A stretch of 64,000 nt of DNA, taken from positions 519,829-583,828 of the forward strand of contig NZ_NSFT01000003.1 of assembly GCF_002294725.1 (NCBI RefSeq), in the 5' to 3' direction. Position numbers and translations under genes: made by a program. The notes under the pieces are model-generated. The model had not been told where the DNA came from. It saw nothing but the letters and a program-made list of their open reading frames with translations, and searched no databases. Source of the DNA: Mesorhizobium sp. WSM4313 (lineage in GTDB: Bacteria > Pseudomonadota > Alphaproteobacteria > Rhizobiales > Rhizobiaceae). Positions 9,452 through 18,530 of this stretch are shown here, one piece after another (within the stretch, counting starts at the first letter, position 1; each line of letters opens with the position of its first letter).

Positions 9452-10961
9452 GCCGCACCTCAAGCGTCACGCTGTCGTCCCTGCGTGTGACGGTGAAGCC
9501 GGCGCAACTTAGCCAGGCATTGTCGACCCACTGGCCAAGGGCAGGCGAAAAGCCAAACGCGGATGCGAGATGATCAGCAATAGCGTTACCCCGGCCGTCC
9601 CGGTCTGCAGCGAGTATCGAGAGTCGCAAAGTCTCGAACGCGAGAAAATCGTCGATAGAATCAATCCAGAAGTGGCTGGCTTCGCTTGCTCCGAAGGGTG
9701 GAACACGCTTCTCCAAGAAGCGGCTGACTTGTTCTGGTGTCACAGCGAGGCGATTGAGATACTCTCGCTCGAGCCGCTTTCGAAGTTCGCGCAACGGATC
9801 TGGAGCGGGAAGGACGATTACGCCGCCGGTCACACTAGAACGGTAGTTGCGTGCTCGCGCGAGCAGCATCGGTGACCAATGCGTCTGTCGCCCTTCGAGC
9901 AGCCCGGATAAGCCAACATCGCGACTGCGTCGCTCGAGCAGTTTATCAAGCCGAAGCAGGATCGGCTCGCTTCGTTGAAGGAAAGTGCCACCACGACGGC
10001 CTGCATATCGCACCGTGTTGCGGAGGCGCGTCTCGAGCCGACTACGGTGCTGTTGGATGCGCTCGAACGCTTCCTCAATCTGATCGAAAACGCGGCGGAC
10101 CTTGTGAAGGTCGTCGTACACCATGTCCCGTGCAGCGATGCTATCCGAGGCGAGCCGAGCCTCGCAATAGGCTTCGGCGATGGCGCCAACATCGGCGATC
10201 GAATCCTCGATTGAGTCGAGCGCCGTGAAGATGTGATGACGAAACCGGTACGGATGAGAAGTCGTTGAAATCGCAGCATAGTCCTGCAGCAGAATCCGCT
10301 CGACAAAGTCTTCGAAGTAATGACGTAGCCTGCGGCCGACGCTGTCGCTTTGCAATACCTGCTTGTCGATCTCGCGTAGCGCACTCAGTACGCTGCGCAG
10401 GTAGCGTCCAAATGTGGCGGCGTCGCGCGCGGCTTTATGAAGTCCTGGCGCGTTCTCCCGCGCGTTGCGTTGCAGGGCTTCGAGTTCATTCTTCACCTGA
10501 ATTACTAGGCCGCCCAACTGCTCCGTGAGGCCCTCTCGCAGATTGCAGAGAAACTCGGCGAGCCGCATGGCACCCGCAGGCATGTCCACGGTTACCTTTA
10601 GGCCATAGCGGCTCTCTTCGAGCCAGCCTGTTGCAATCAGCCGGCTGTAGATGTGGCGCGCCCGTACCATCGCCTCGTTCGTCGCTTTCGGATCGGCCGC
10701 TTCCAAATTCCGCCGCCTTATACGTCGTCCACGGCGTGCGGCTAGCTGGTCGAGAACGACCGGGGCCTCGTCCTCGCGCCAGAATTCAGCATGCTCGCCT
10801 AACAATCCGTAGGTCAGATGAAGGACCTCGCCCTGCGAAGGGAAGTGCAGGTCGGACCGGTAAAAACCTTCATATAGGCCGATCAAGATCCGCTCGTATA
10901 AGAAGCGGTTCGACCCAGCGAAAAGTGCGAAGACGTCCGGGTTAAGTTGGCCGAATAGCAT
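9441..10961 (-). CDS. jetA: Wadjet kleisin-like subunit JetA
   Basis: First gene of the Wadjet operon, about 506 residues. It begins MLFGQLNPDVF..FAGSNR, the N-terminal style of the JetA family that differs from the DUF3375 JetA of type I Wadjet, so this is probably a type II-like system. JetA is the MukF-like kleisin that bridges the JetC heads and binds JetB. The ATG at 10961 was chosen over the TTG at 10982 because the protein then starts where homologues do, and a GAGAGG purine stretch lies about ten bases upstream. The protein is largely helical, with many heptad-like stretches. The subtype is inferred from the N-terminus alone. Confidence 0.8.
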   Translation of the reverse strand: MLFGQLNPDVFALFAGSNRFLYERILIGLYEGFYRSDLHFPSQGEVLHLTYGLLGEHAEFWREDEAPVVLDQLAARRGRRIRRRNLEAADPKATNEAMVRARHIYSRLIATGWLEESRYGLKVTVDMPAGAMRLAEFLCNLREGLTEQLGGLVIQVKNELEALQRNARENAPGLHKAARDAATFGRYLRSVLSALREIDKQVLQSDSVGRRLRHYFEDFVERILLQDYAAISTTSHPYRFRHHIFTALDSIEDSIADVGAIAEAYCEARLASDSIAARDMVYDDLHKVRRVFDQIEEAFERIQQHRSRLETRLRNTVRYAGRRGGTFLQRSEPILLRLDKLLERRSRDVGLSGLLEGRQTHWSPMLLARARNYRSSVTGGVIVLPAPDPLRELRKRLEREYLNRLAVTPEQVSRFLEKRVPPFGASEASHFWIDSIDDFLAFETLRLSILAADRDGRGNAIADHLASAFGFSPALGQWVDNAWLSCAGFTVTRRDDSVTLEVRHAQ

Positions 10962-11426
10962 CAATTCGGTGCCTCTCCGCAATACGAATCAGCTGTGTTC
11001 GCCATTCGCGTAGAATAAACAGAAATGGCATCCCCCTCGATCCCCCAAGCCTGCAGATCACATTGGGTCAGAACACGTGCTGCCTTTCGACTATCGAATA
11101 TATGGCAGGCTTGAGCAAGTAGATCGGCGAGAATCTAAGATGGCGGATGCGAGGGCAGGGTGGCTTTCATCGATCGAGCGACGCAAACGGAGGCTCTTTC
11201 CCGCTGTTGACCAGCGACTGCCGGCTAGAGCAGACCAAAACTGTGATACGCTGTTTTCCAGACAAATCATCAGCCGACCGGTCGAGGGACCTGGAGTGCT
11301 TATGAATTCAGACATTCAGTCTGATCAGGCGCTCCGAGCGGCAGCTCTCCGCATCAGCTGCACTAGGACGCCTGTCGGCCGGAAGCGGACACCCAAATCA
11401 GTTCAGCAAACTAGAGGTCGAAGTGT
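10962..11426. other. Intergenic region between jetA and the LacI regulator gene
   Basis: About 465 bp with no convincing gene. It must hold the jetABCD promoter, but no strong -35/-10 pair stands out on the minus strand. It contains the 17-bp palindrome at 11308-11324, listed separately. Confidence 0.5.
11308..11324. promoter_or_regulatory. 17-bp palindrome TCAGAC-N5-GTCTGA, left copy
   Basis: Six-base arms TCAGAC and GTCTGA surround ATTCA. The same arms with a five-base centre (TACTA) recur at 24219-24235 on the other side of the catabolic cluster. Size and symmetry suit a dimeric regulator site or an element end; no T tract follows. The role is unknown. Confidence 0.45.
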
Positions 11427-12449
11427 CTAGCGCCTCACTGGAGCCGTGCTTTCCCTGACGATCAACCTGATCGCCAACTCGCGTTGCCTCAAATGCAGCC
11501 GCTGCGAGGGCGATGCCAGAATGTAATCGGCAGCGATGCGGCCCATATCTCGCGCCGGCACCTCCAGCGTGGTCAATTCCGGCGAGGTGAGTTCCGCGAT
11601 TTCCAGATTGTCGAAGCCAACGATCGAAACCTGCCCGGGGACCTCAATCCCGGCGGCGTGGCAGTATTTGATGGCGCCGGCTGCAAGGATATCGCTGCCG
11701 CAAAACACCGCCGTCGGCCTTGTGCCTTCTTCCATCAGCCGCTGCATGCATCGCCGTCCGTCATCCAGCCTGTAGGCCCCTTCGACAACCGGAACGGTTG
11801 CGCGGCCGATGCCTGACCGCTCGAGTTCATTCAGGAAACCGTCGCGGCGACCTGCTGCACGATCATTGTCTTGGGTGATGCCTGCGATCATCCCGAATTG
11901 GAAGTGGCCGAGATCGAGCAGGTAGCGCGCCGCCGTGCGCCCAGCTTTCTCGTTGTCGAACCCCACTGCAGCGCCGGACTCCATCGCTTTCGATGTGTAA
12001 GTATAGACATAGTCGATACGTTTCTGCTCAAGCATCGCAAGTGTGGCCGGCAGGTGCGTGGATCCAACCAGCACCACCGACTCGACGCCGCGCTCGACAA
12101 GCAGGCGCGCTTGCTCGTACTCGAGATTGATGTCGTAGCCCGAGGTGTTGATGATCAGCGAAACGTCCTTTTCGGAGAGCCGGGCCTGAAGCCCGTCGAC
12201 CATCGTGGCGTAGATCGCGTGGTCCAAGGTCGGAATGATGGCGCCGACCAGTCTTGTTCGTGTGGACCGCAGCGCCCTAGCCGAGCCATTGGGCACATAG
12301 CCAAGCTCCCGGGCGGCTCGCACCACGCGATCCCGGACGACCTCATTGACGTTTGGATTGCCATTCAGGACGCGCGAAACAGTGGCCGGCGAGCAGTTCG
12401 CAAGCCGGGCCACGTCAATCAGTTTGGCGCTGCCGTCTTCGATATCCAT
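11427..12449 (-). CDS. LacI-family transcriptional regulator of the catabolic operon
   Basis: 340 residues. The N-terminal helix-turn-helix reads IDVARLANCSPATVSRVLNG, the classic LacI pattern, followed by the hinge helix (SARALRST) and a periplasmic-binding-protein-like effector domain (VGFDNLEIAELTSPELTT near the C-terminus). It is divergent from the catabolic operon across a 176-bp gap that contains two LacI-type operators, one about 25 bp upstream of its own ATG. It therefore probably represses itself and the operon, with release by the transported sugar-like substrate or an early intermediate. Ribose-type binding proteins and LacI effector domains share a fold, which fits a common ligand. 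Confidence 0.9.
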   Translation of the reverse strand: MDIEDGSAKLIDVARLANCSPATVSRVLNGNPNVNEVVRDRVVRAARELGYVPNGSARALRSTRTRLVGAIIPTLDHAIYATMVDGLQARLSEKDVSLIINTSGYDINLEYEQARLLVERGVESVVLVGSTHLPATLAMLEQKRIDYVYTYTSKAMESGAAVGFDNEKAGRTAARYLLDLGHFQFGMIAGITQDNDRAAGRRDGFLNELERSGIGRATVPVVEGAYRLDDGRRCMQRLMEEGTRPTAVFCGSDILAAGAIKYCHAAGIEVPGQVSIVGFDNLEIAELTSPELTTLEVPARDMGRIAADYILASPSQRLHLRQRELAIRLIVRESTAPVRR

Positions 12450-12473
12450 TGAGTATGGCCATTGCCAGTTTTG

Positions 12474-12487
12474 AGAAACCGTTTTCT
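12474..12487. promoter_or_regulatory. LacI-type operator upstream of the regulator gene
   Basis: AGAAACCGTTTTCT is a near-perfect palindrome around a central CG, the hallmark of LacI/GalR family sites. It lies 25 bp upstream of the regulator's ATG, suggesting autoregulation. The two other sites (12572 and 14685) share the GAAA..CG..TTTC core. Confidence 0.6.
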
Positions 12488-12550
12488 AGATCGCACAAAT
12501 TCTTTCAGGTCGCCACATGTCTTTTTCAACGAAAAGTCCGGAAAACAGGA

Positions 12551-12587
12551 TTGACAGCGCTCTGAAAAGTTGTGAAAACGATTTCAC
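12551..12587 (+). promoter_or_regulatory. Catabolic operon promoter with LacI operator
   Basis: A consensus -35 TTGACA at 12551-12556 is followed by the operator GTGAAAACGATTTCAC (12572-12587), whose arms GTGAAA/TTTCAC are perfect. The operator covers the expected -10 position, so bound repressor would block RNA polymerase directly. The -10 itself is weak (TGAAAA or GAAAAC). The first gene starts 38 bp downstream. Confidence 0.65.
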
Positions 12588-12625
12588 AAAGAGTGCAATG
12601 AAAGCGCTACATCAAGGGAAGAGAC

Positions 12626-13843
12626 ATGCTCAGCGGGATCAAGGTCGTCAGCTTTTGCCATTTCCTGCAAGGTCCCGCAGGCGCCCAGTATCTGGCCGAC
12701 ATGGGTGCCGACGTCATCAAGGTCGAACCGATCGATGGCGCTCATGAGCGTCGGTGGTCAGGCGCGGATGTGTATGTCGACGGCGTCAGCGGCTTCTATC
12801 TCTGCGCCAACCGCAACAAACGCTCCATCGGCATCGATCTGAAAAGCCCTGAGGGCAAGGAAGTCGCGCGGCGTCTGATTGCGGAGGCCGACGTGGTCAT
12901 GGAGAATTTCCGGCCCGGCGTGTTCGCCAAGCTGGGTTTCGACGACCAAGCGCTTCGCGCGATCAATCCTACACTGATCTTCGCCTCGGCAAGCGGGTTC
13001 GGCTCCACCGGACCGATGGCGCTGAAGCCTGGTCAGGACCTTCTCGCCCAAGCACGGGCAGGTCTCATGAGTGTCACCGGCACACCCGATCGGGGCCCGA
13101 CGCCCGTCGGGGCGGCGATCGTCGATCAGCATGGCGGCGCGCTGCTGGCGATGGGCATCCTGGGCGCGCTGGTGCGCCGACTTCGTGATGGCAAAGGCAC
13201 GCGCGTCGAAGCCAGCCTGATCAACTCGGCGATCGATCTGCAGGGGGAGCCTCTCGTCAACTACTTCGCGGGTGGAATGAGCCGCGAAGTCCTGAAGCGC
13301 GAGAAGAACCTGGCTACGTGGTTCCACGCTGCGCCCTATGGCGTCTATCCCGCCACCGACGGCCATGTTGTGATCTCACTTTGCGACTCCTCGGTGCTGG
13401 CCGAAGCGCTAAGCAGCGATGGTCTGCGCGAAGTGGCGGACGTCGACCGATACGCGGATCGGGACGAATACGCTCGCCGCTTGGCCGAGGCCACGGCGAT
13501 CTTTTCTGTAGCGGAACTTGCTGACCGCTTCGATCGCCACGGCATCTGGTGGGCGCCGATCAACTACTATGATGATCTGCTGGCTGATCCGCAGCTAAGT
13601 CACGCTCAGGTGTTCCGCCAGGTCACCGTGCGGGGCCGCACCATCTATCTGGTCAATCATCCCAACCGCTATGACGGCGACGTGCCGGAACTGCGTTGCC
13701 TGGCCCTCGAGATTGGCGAGCATACCCGCGAGATCCTGCACGAGCTCGGTTATGCCGAGGGCGAGGTCCAGAGCCTGTTGGCCTCGAAGGCAGTGGTCGC
13801 CGCGAGCGGTGTTGACGCTGCCGTGGAAAGGAAGGCGTCATGA
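12626..13843 (+). CDS. CaiB/BaiF (class III) CoA-transferase
   Basis: 405 residues, matching family III CoA-transferases, which move CoA between carboxylic acids through an aspartyl-CoA intermediate. The N-terminus (LSGIKVVSFCHFLQGPAG..LADMGADVIKVE) is diagnostic. D167 in VGAAIVDQHGG aligns with the catalytic aspartate. An ATG follows a GGGAAGAG ribosome site. It is the first gene of the operon and overlaps the SDR gene by four bases. In this pathway it probably activates the acid made by the aldehyde dehydrogenase to its CoA thioester, using another acyl-CoA as donor. Donor and acceptor cannot be told from the sequence. Confidence 0.9.
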   Translation: MLSGIKVVSFCHFLQGPAGAQYLADMGADVIKVEPIDGAHERRWSGADVYVDGVSGFYLCANRNKRSIGIDLKSPEGKEVARRLIAEADVVMENFRPGVFAKLGFDDQALRAINPTLIFASASGFGSTGPMALKPGQDLLAQARAGLMSVTGTPDRGPTPVGAAIVDQHGGALLAMGILGALVRRLRDGKGTRVEASLINSAIDLQGEPLVNYFAGGMSREVLKREKNLATWFHAAPYGVYPATDGHVVISLCDSSVLAEALSSDGLREVADVDRYADRDEYARRLAEATAIFSVAELADRFDRHGIWWAPINYYDDLLADPQLSHAQVFRQVTVRGRTIYLVNHPNRYDGDVPELRCLALEIGEHTREILHELGYAEGEVQSLLASKAVVAASGVDAAVERKAS

Positions 13844-14667
13844 TGCTGAACCAGACTGCTCCAGCGGTCCGGGACATGGCTGAACGGCAGTCCCCCGGCG
13901 ACCGCGGTCTTGCGGTTGTTACAGGCGGCCGACGCGGCATTGGCCGCGCCATCTGTTGCGAGCTTGCACGGGTGGGCTTCGATATAGCAATCGTCGATAT
14001 TGTCGATGACGAGAATGCCAGCGAGACTGTCGATCTTGTGAGCAGGCTCGGGCGCAACAGCGCTTTCTACCGCAGGGACATCTCCGAGACGTCGGGCAAC
14101 GCGACCTTTGTCGAAGGCCTTGAACGCGACCTGGGCGAGATCACGTGTCTGGTCAACAATGCCGGCGTGCAGGTGAGCGTGCGCGGCGACCTTCTCGATG
14201 TCACCGAGGAAAGCTTCGACCGGCTGATCGGTGTCAACCTGCGTGGCACATTCTTCCTCACCCAAGCCGTCGCGCGCGCGATGCTTTCAAGGCCGCAGAC
14301 CGCGTCGGAGCGATCGGTCGTGACGATCACCTCGGCCAATGCCGGTCTCGTCTCGCCGGAGAAGGGCCCATATTGCATATCGAAGGCCGGGCTCTCGATG
14401 GCGTCGCAACAGTTTGCGATCCGCCTGGCGGACGCCGGCATCCGGGTGCACGAGATTCGCCCCGGCTTGATCCAGACCGACATGACCGCAGACGTCTACG
14501 AGAAGTATTCGTCGCAGGTCGAGGCAGGTGAGTTGTCGGCGATCCGGCGATGGGGCCAGCCGGACGACATTGCTCGCGCAGTCGCGACCTTGGCTGCAGG
14601 CGGTCTGCCGTTCAGTACCGGAGACATCTACCACATCGGCGGCGGCATGCAGATCCACCGCTTGTGA
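13840..14667 (+). CDS. Short-chain dehydrogenase/reductase (SDR)
   Basis: 275 residues, classical SDR. The nucleotide motif is TGGRRGIG near residue 28, followed by NNAG. The catalytic pair is a Ser in ITSANAG and Y-x-x-x-K in YCISK. The C-terminus (GDIYHIGGGMQIHRL) is typical of 3-oxoacyl-reductase-like members. The start overlaps the CoA-transferase stop as ATGA. A LacI operator lies 18 bp after its stop. In context it likely oxidises a hydroxy group on the pathway intermediate, perhaps the 3-hydroxyacyl-CoA made by the crotonase; that step is inferred. Confidence 0.87.
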   Translation: MMLNQTAPAVRDMAERQSPGDRGLAVVTGGRRGIGRAICCELARVGFDIAIVDIVDDENASETVDLVSRLGRNSAFYRRDISETSGNATFVEGLERDLGEITCLVNNAGVQVSVRGDLLDVTEESFDRLIGVNLRGTFFLTQAVARAMLSRPQTASERSVVTITSANAGLVSPEKGPYCISKAGLSMASQQFAIRLADAGIRVHEIRPGLIQTDMTADVYEKYSSQVEAGELSAIRRWGQPDDIARAVATLAAGGLPFSTGDIYHIGGGMQIHRL

Positions 14668-14684
14668 GCTTTTTTGAGCATAGC

Positions 14685-14700
14685 GTGAAAACGATTTCTT
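14685..14700. promoter_or_regulatory. Internal LacI-type operator before the ABC transporter ATPase gene
   Basis: GTGAAAACGATTTCTT repeats the first 14 bases of the operator at 12572. It sits between the SDR gene and the ATPase gene, 14 bp before the latter's ATG. It may tune an internal promoter, act as an auxiliary loop-forming site, or act as a roadblock. Confidence 0.6.
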
Positions 14701-14713
14701 GAGGCTCAGTAGT

Positions 14714-16207
14714 ATGAAAGACGCAGTTCTCGAGATGCGCGGCATCCACAAGCGCTTTCCCGGTGTGTACGCGCTGAATGACGTCAGCTTTGCCGTGCGC
14801 AAAGGCAGTGTTCATGGCGTGATCGGCGAAAACGGCGCCGGCAAGTCGACGTTGATGCGCGTCCTCTCCGGCGCCTTCCTTGCCAACGAGGGCGAGGTGG
14901 TCATCGATGGCACTGTCGTGCCGACGCCGACGCCGGAGCGGATGCTCGAACTGGGTATTGCGGTCATCTATCAGGAACTGGCCCAGGCGCCCCATCTGAC
15001 GGTTGCCGAAAACATTTTTCTCGGCCGATTGCCGAAGACCGTGCTCGGCAGCGTCGACTGGCGCAAGACCCAAGCTGCGGCTCGCGAGGTGTTGGACAGG
15101 TTGGGTTTCCGGGTTGATCCGGCCGCCCGGATCAATGCGATAAGCGTGGCCCAGCGTCAAATGGTGGAGATCGCCAAGGCGATTGCACGCGAAGCGCGCA
15201 TCGTGGTCCTCGACGAGCCGTCCGCTGTCCTGGGCGACGCCGAGCTGGAACACCTGTTCACGACGATCCGGCGGCTAAGCGCCGAACAGGGCGTGTCCTT
15301 CATCTACATCACGCATCGTCTCAAGGAGCTCCACGAGATCTGCGACGAAGTCACCGTGCTGCGCGACGGGCAGGTTGTCGCGTCCATGCCGCTGGCGCAT
15401 ACGACAACCGCCGACCTCATTCGTCACATGGTCGGACGCGAGCTCAAGGACGTGTTCCCGCCCCGTCCGAAACCGGGCTCGAATGTGCGCCTTGAAGTGC
15501 GCAATATCTCGCGATCCGGCGTTTTAAGGGACATTTCCTTCGATGTCCGGCAAGGCGAGATCGTCGGCATCTGCGGTCTCGCCGGGGCCGGCCGGACGGA
15601 GGTGCTGCGGGCAATCGCGGGCGCCGACGCGATTGACAGCGGCGAGATCAGGATCGATGGCAAGGCGATCGCTGTCGATGGGCCGCGTGCGGCGCTCGCG
15701 CATGGGATCGGCCTGTTGCCGGAGGACCGCAAGACCGAGGGCCTTTTCCTCGAACAATCGGTTGCCTTCAACGTCACCGTTTCCGAACTTGCAGCCATCG
15801 TCCAGGGCGGACTGATCAGCCGCAGACGTGAGCAGGAGCAGGTTTCCCGCTTCATTCGGCAGATGCGCATCAAGACGCCGAGTGCGGGCGCCAAGGTGCG
15901 CACGCTCTCGGGTGGCAACCAGCAGAAGTGCGGCATAGCCCGGCAGTTGCATGCCGGGACCGAAATCCTTCTGGTGGATGAGCCGACGCGCGGCGTTGAT
16001 GTCGCCGCCAAGCGCGAGATCTACGACCTGCTTGTCGAGCTGACCTCCACGCGCGGTGCGGCCATCGTGATGGTTTCGTCCGAACTCCCGGAAATTCTAG
16101 GCCTCTGCAATCGCATCGTCGTGATGCGGGAAGGCGCCGTCTCGGCGGTCCTGGATGGGGAGGGCGCGACCGAGGAAACCATCATGGCCCATGCGGTCTG
16201 GCAGTAG
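14714..16207 (+). CDS. Ribose-type ABC transporter ATP-binding protein (RbsA-like, two ATPase domains)
   Basis: About 497 residues with two ABC ATPase domains in tandem, as in RbsA/MglA/XylG. Domain 1 has Walker A GENGAGKST and Walker B IVVLDEPSAVLG, with a degenerate signature (ISVAQRQ). Domain 2 has the strong signature LSGGNQQK and Walker B ILLVDEPTRGVD. It has a weak Walker A region, as is usual for this family. The ATG at 14714 is preferred to an upstream TTG at 14699. It works with the permease at 18531 and the binding protein at 19612 to import a sugar, polyol or similar compound. Confidence 0.92.
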   Translation: MKDAVLEMRGIHKRFPGVYALNDVSFAVRKGSVHGVIGENGAGKSTLMRVLSGAFLANEGEVVIDGTVVPTPTPERMLELGIAVIYQELAQAPHLTVAENIFLGRLPKTVLGSVDWRKTQAAAREVLDRLGFRVDPAARINAISVAQRQMVEIAKAIAREARIVVLDEPSAVLGDAELEHLFTTIRRLSAEQGVSFIYITHRLKELHEICDEVTVLRDGQVVASMPLAHTTTADLIRHMVGRELKDVFPPRPKPGSNVRLEVRNISRSGVLRDISFDVRQGEIVGICGLAGAGRTEVLRAIAGADAIDSGEIRIDGKAIAVDGPRAALAHGIGLLPEDRKTEGLFLEQSVAFNVTVSELAAIVQGGLISRRREQEQVSRFIRQMRIKTPSAGAKVRTLSGGNQQKCGIARQLHAGTEILLVDEPTRGVDVAAKREIYDLLVELTSTRGAAIVMVSSELPEILGLCNRIVVMREGAVSAVLDGEGATEETIMAHAVWQ

Positions 16208-16214
16208 GAGCGAG

Positions 16215-17696
16215 ATGGGCATGCGCAGCTACCAACAATTCATTGGCGGGCGGTTCGTCGCCGGCTCGGGCACAGGATCAATTGAACGCAGAGCGCCAGC
16301 AAGTGGCGAGCGGGTCGCCACTTATGCGGAAGGCTCGCCGACGGATGTCGATCTGGCTGTCGAGTCGGCGCGGATCGCTTTCGAGGAGGGGCCCTGGCCG
16401 CGCCTGAGCGGCATCGAGCGAGCCGAAGTGCTCAACCGGTTCGCCGACCTCATCAGCGCCAATCGGGAGCGGCTGGTGAGGATAGAGGTGGAGGAGGTCG
16501 GCAAGCCGATAAGGTTTGCTCGTGGCGACATCGACGGCGCGATCGGTCTGACGCGCTACGCCGCTTCCCTTGCAATGCAGATGGCGGGTCTATCCTACAC
16601 CAACATTGGCGAGGGCAAGACGGCGCTGGTCACGCGTGAGCCTGCTGGGGTCGTGGCACTGATAACGCCATGGAACTTTCCCGCTCTCATCCTGTCACAA
16701 AAGGTGCCGTTCGCGCTTGCCGCCGGCTGCACGGTCGTGCTGAAGCCGTCCGAGTTCACATCCGGCTCGGCCTTTGAGATCGCGGCGCTGGCGAGCGAGG
16801 CAGGGCTGCCGGCCGGCGCCTTCAATGTCGTCAGCGGTTATGGCGCCGCGGTCGGTGATCACCTGACCGCGCATCCTGGCATCGACTTCGTTTCCTTCAC
16901 CGGGTCGACCCGCACCGGCAGCCGCGTCGTCGCCAACACATCGCGCCACCTGGTCAAGTCCTCGGTCGAGCTCGGGGGCAAGTCGGCCAATATCGTCTTT
17001 GCCGATGCCGATCTCGATGCCGCTACTGACGGCGCGCTGATGGGTGTCTTCTTCAACAATGGCGAATGCTGCGTCTCAGGTTCACGGCTGTTCGTTCAAT
17101 CATCCGTCGCTGACGAGTTCATCGCCAAAGTGGTCGCACGGGCGCGCACGATGAAGGTGGGCAACCCGTTCGACGAAGACACCGACATCGGGGCCCTGAT
17201 CGACAGCAATCACCTGGAAAAGGTGGCGGGGTTCGTCAGAGGTGGGATCAAGGATGGAGCCGAGCTCGTCCTGGGCGGCAACATTGCAACCGGAACGCCC
17301 GGACACTTTCACGAGGCAACCATCTTCGATCGTGTCGAGCCGCGCATGGCGATCTTCCGCGAGGAAATTTTCGGCCCCGTTCTGAGCATCACCCGGTTCG
17401 ATACGGCAGACGACGCGGTAAGGCTGGCCAACGATACCGCCTATGGCCTGTCGAACTACATCTGGTCGAAGAACATCGACACGGTGCTGACTGTGGCTAA
17501 ACGCCTGAGGAGCGGCTGGGTCCAGGCCAATACGATCATCGATGGTGCGCCACAGCTTCCGCTCACCGGTGTCAAGGGATCCGGCTTCGGTTACGAAATG
17601 GGCCAGGCCGGCTTCGAGGAATTCACGCAGCTCAAGACGCTTCTCATCCACACCGGTCCTCGTGCCCCGGTGTTTCCGATCCGAGGCGGTCAATGA
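16215..17696 (+). CDS. NAD(P)-dependent aldehyde dehydrogenase
   Basis: About 493 residues, normal for the ALDH superfamily. Seen in order: the NAD-binding TPWNFP motif, FTGST for the cofactor loop, ELGGKSAN with the general-base glutamate, and the catalytic cysteine in FNNGECC (C286). The start at 16215 follows TAGGAG and lies just after the ATPase stop. The stop overlaps the next gene as ATGA. It would oxidise an aldehyde produced by the GMC oxidoreductase to the acid that the CoA-transferase then activates. The substrate is unknown; aliphatic, betaine- and hydroxy-aldehyde enzymes all look alike at this level. Confidence 0.92.
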   Translation: MGMRSYQQFIGGRFVAGSGTGSIERRAPASGERVATYAEGSPTDVDLAVESARIAFEEGPWPRLSGIERAEVLNRFADLISANRERLVRIEVEEVGKPIRFARGDIDGAIGLTRYAASLAMQMAGLSYTNIGEGKTALVTREPAGVVALITPWNFPALILSQKVPFALAAGCTVVLKPSEFTSGSAFEIAALASEAGLPAGAFNVVSGYGAAVGDHLTAHPGIDFVSFTGSTRTGSRVVANTSRHLVKSSVELGGKSANIVFADADLDAATDGALMGVFFNNGECCVSGSRLFVQSSVADEFIAKVVARARTMKVGNPFDEDTDIGALIDSNHLEKVAGFVRGGIKDGAELVLGGNIATGTPGHFHEATIFDRVEPRMAIFREEIFGPVLSITRFDTADDAVRLANDTAYGLSNYIWSKNIDTVLTVAKRLRSGWVQANTIIDGAPQLPLTGVKGSGFGYEMGQAGFEEFTQLKTLLIHTGPRAPVFPIRGGQ

Positions 17697-18517
17697 CCCT
17701 GCCACGCCTCATCGTTTCCGACGTCGACCGGACCCTGCTCACCCACGACTACGTACTGCCCCAGCGGGTCGCCGATGCCGTGCGCGCGGCTCAGGACAGG
17801 GGAACCGTGGTCGTTCTGGCGACCGCACGTTCTCCGCTCGGGGTCAGGCCCTTTGCCGAACGGCTGGGGATCGCCGATCTCGTCATCGCGTTCAACGGCG
17901 GCTGGATCGGCAATGTGGTAACCAGGTCGTCGCTCTCACAGCAGCGGATCTCGCGCTCGGACGCCCTGCACGCCACGGCAACCGCGCAAGCGGCGGGCGT
18001 GCGGCCCATGTGGTTCACTGGCGATGCTGTTTTCGCGCTGACGAACGACCCGCTCATCGCACGCGAAGCCGCGGTGACGAGGGAGCCCCTGTTCGTAGCC
18101 GAAACGATTGAAGCGCTCCCGGGCGAACCCGGCAAGATCATGTGCGTTGCCGGCCAGGCCTCCGACCGACAGGCCTTCGCACTGCTCCGCGAAACGCTTG
18201 GCGAACGGCTCTCGGTTTCGGGGTCGCATCCGCGCCTGCTCGAGATCGGACCGCCGGGGGCATCGAAGAAGACCGCGATAAGTCTTGTCGCCGCCAAGCT
18301 TGGTATTGCGGCTGATGAATGCGCAGCGGCCGGCGATGCGGAAAACGACCTCGAAATGTTGGCCTGGGCGGGAACCGCGATGACGGTCGGAAATGCTGTG
18401 CCTCAGGTCATGCAGCTTGCGCATTTCGTCGGACCGTCCTGCGACGAAGGCGGGCTGGCCGATGCCATAGCCTGGCTGATGCGGAGCCGGCAGCCAAGAT
18501 CCACTGCCGCGCAATGA
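17693..18517 (+). CDS. Cof-type HAD-IIB hydrolase (probable sugar or metabolite phosphatase)
   Basis: 274 residues. HAD motif I is SDVDRTLLT, with the nucleophile aspartate and the +2 aspartate. Motif IV is AAGDAENDLEML. Large C2-cap insertions and overall length fit the Cof/YbiV group. Its presence inside a catabolic operon suggests removal of phosphate from an intermediate or a dead-end phosphate ester, but no other kinase or phosphate step is encoded here, so it may be a housekeeping phosphatase. Overlaps the aldehyde dehydrogenase stop by four bases. Confidence 0.85.
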   Translation: MTLPRLIVSDVDRTLLTHDYVLPQRVADAVRAAQDRGTVVVLATARSPLGVRPFAERLGIADLVIAFNGGWIGNVVTRSSLSQQRISRSDALHATATAQAAGVRPMWFTGDAVFALTNDPLIAREAAVTREPLFVAETIEALPGEPGKIMCVAGQASDRQAFALLRETLGERLSVSGSHPRLLEIGPPGASKKTAISLVAAKLGIAADECAAAGDAENDLEMLAWAGTAMTVGNAVPQVMQLAHFVGPSCDEGGLADAIAWLMRSRQPRSTAAQ

Positions 18518-18530
18518 ATGGGAGGAAGGG

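Noticed and set aside
11047..11112. Inverted repeat AAGCCTGC ... GCAGGCTT
   Set aside because: Eight-base arms separated by 50 bp are within chance expectation and no function is suggested by position.
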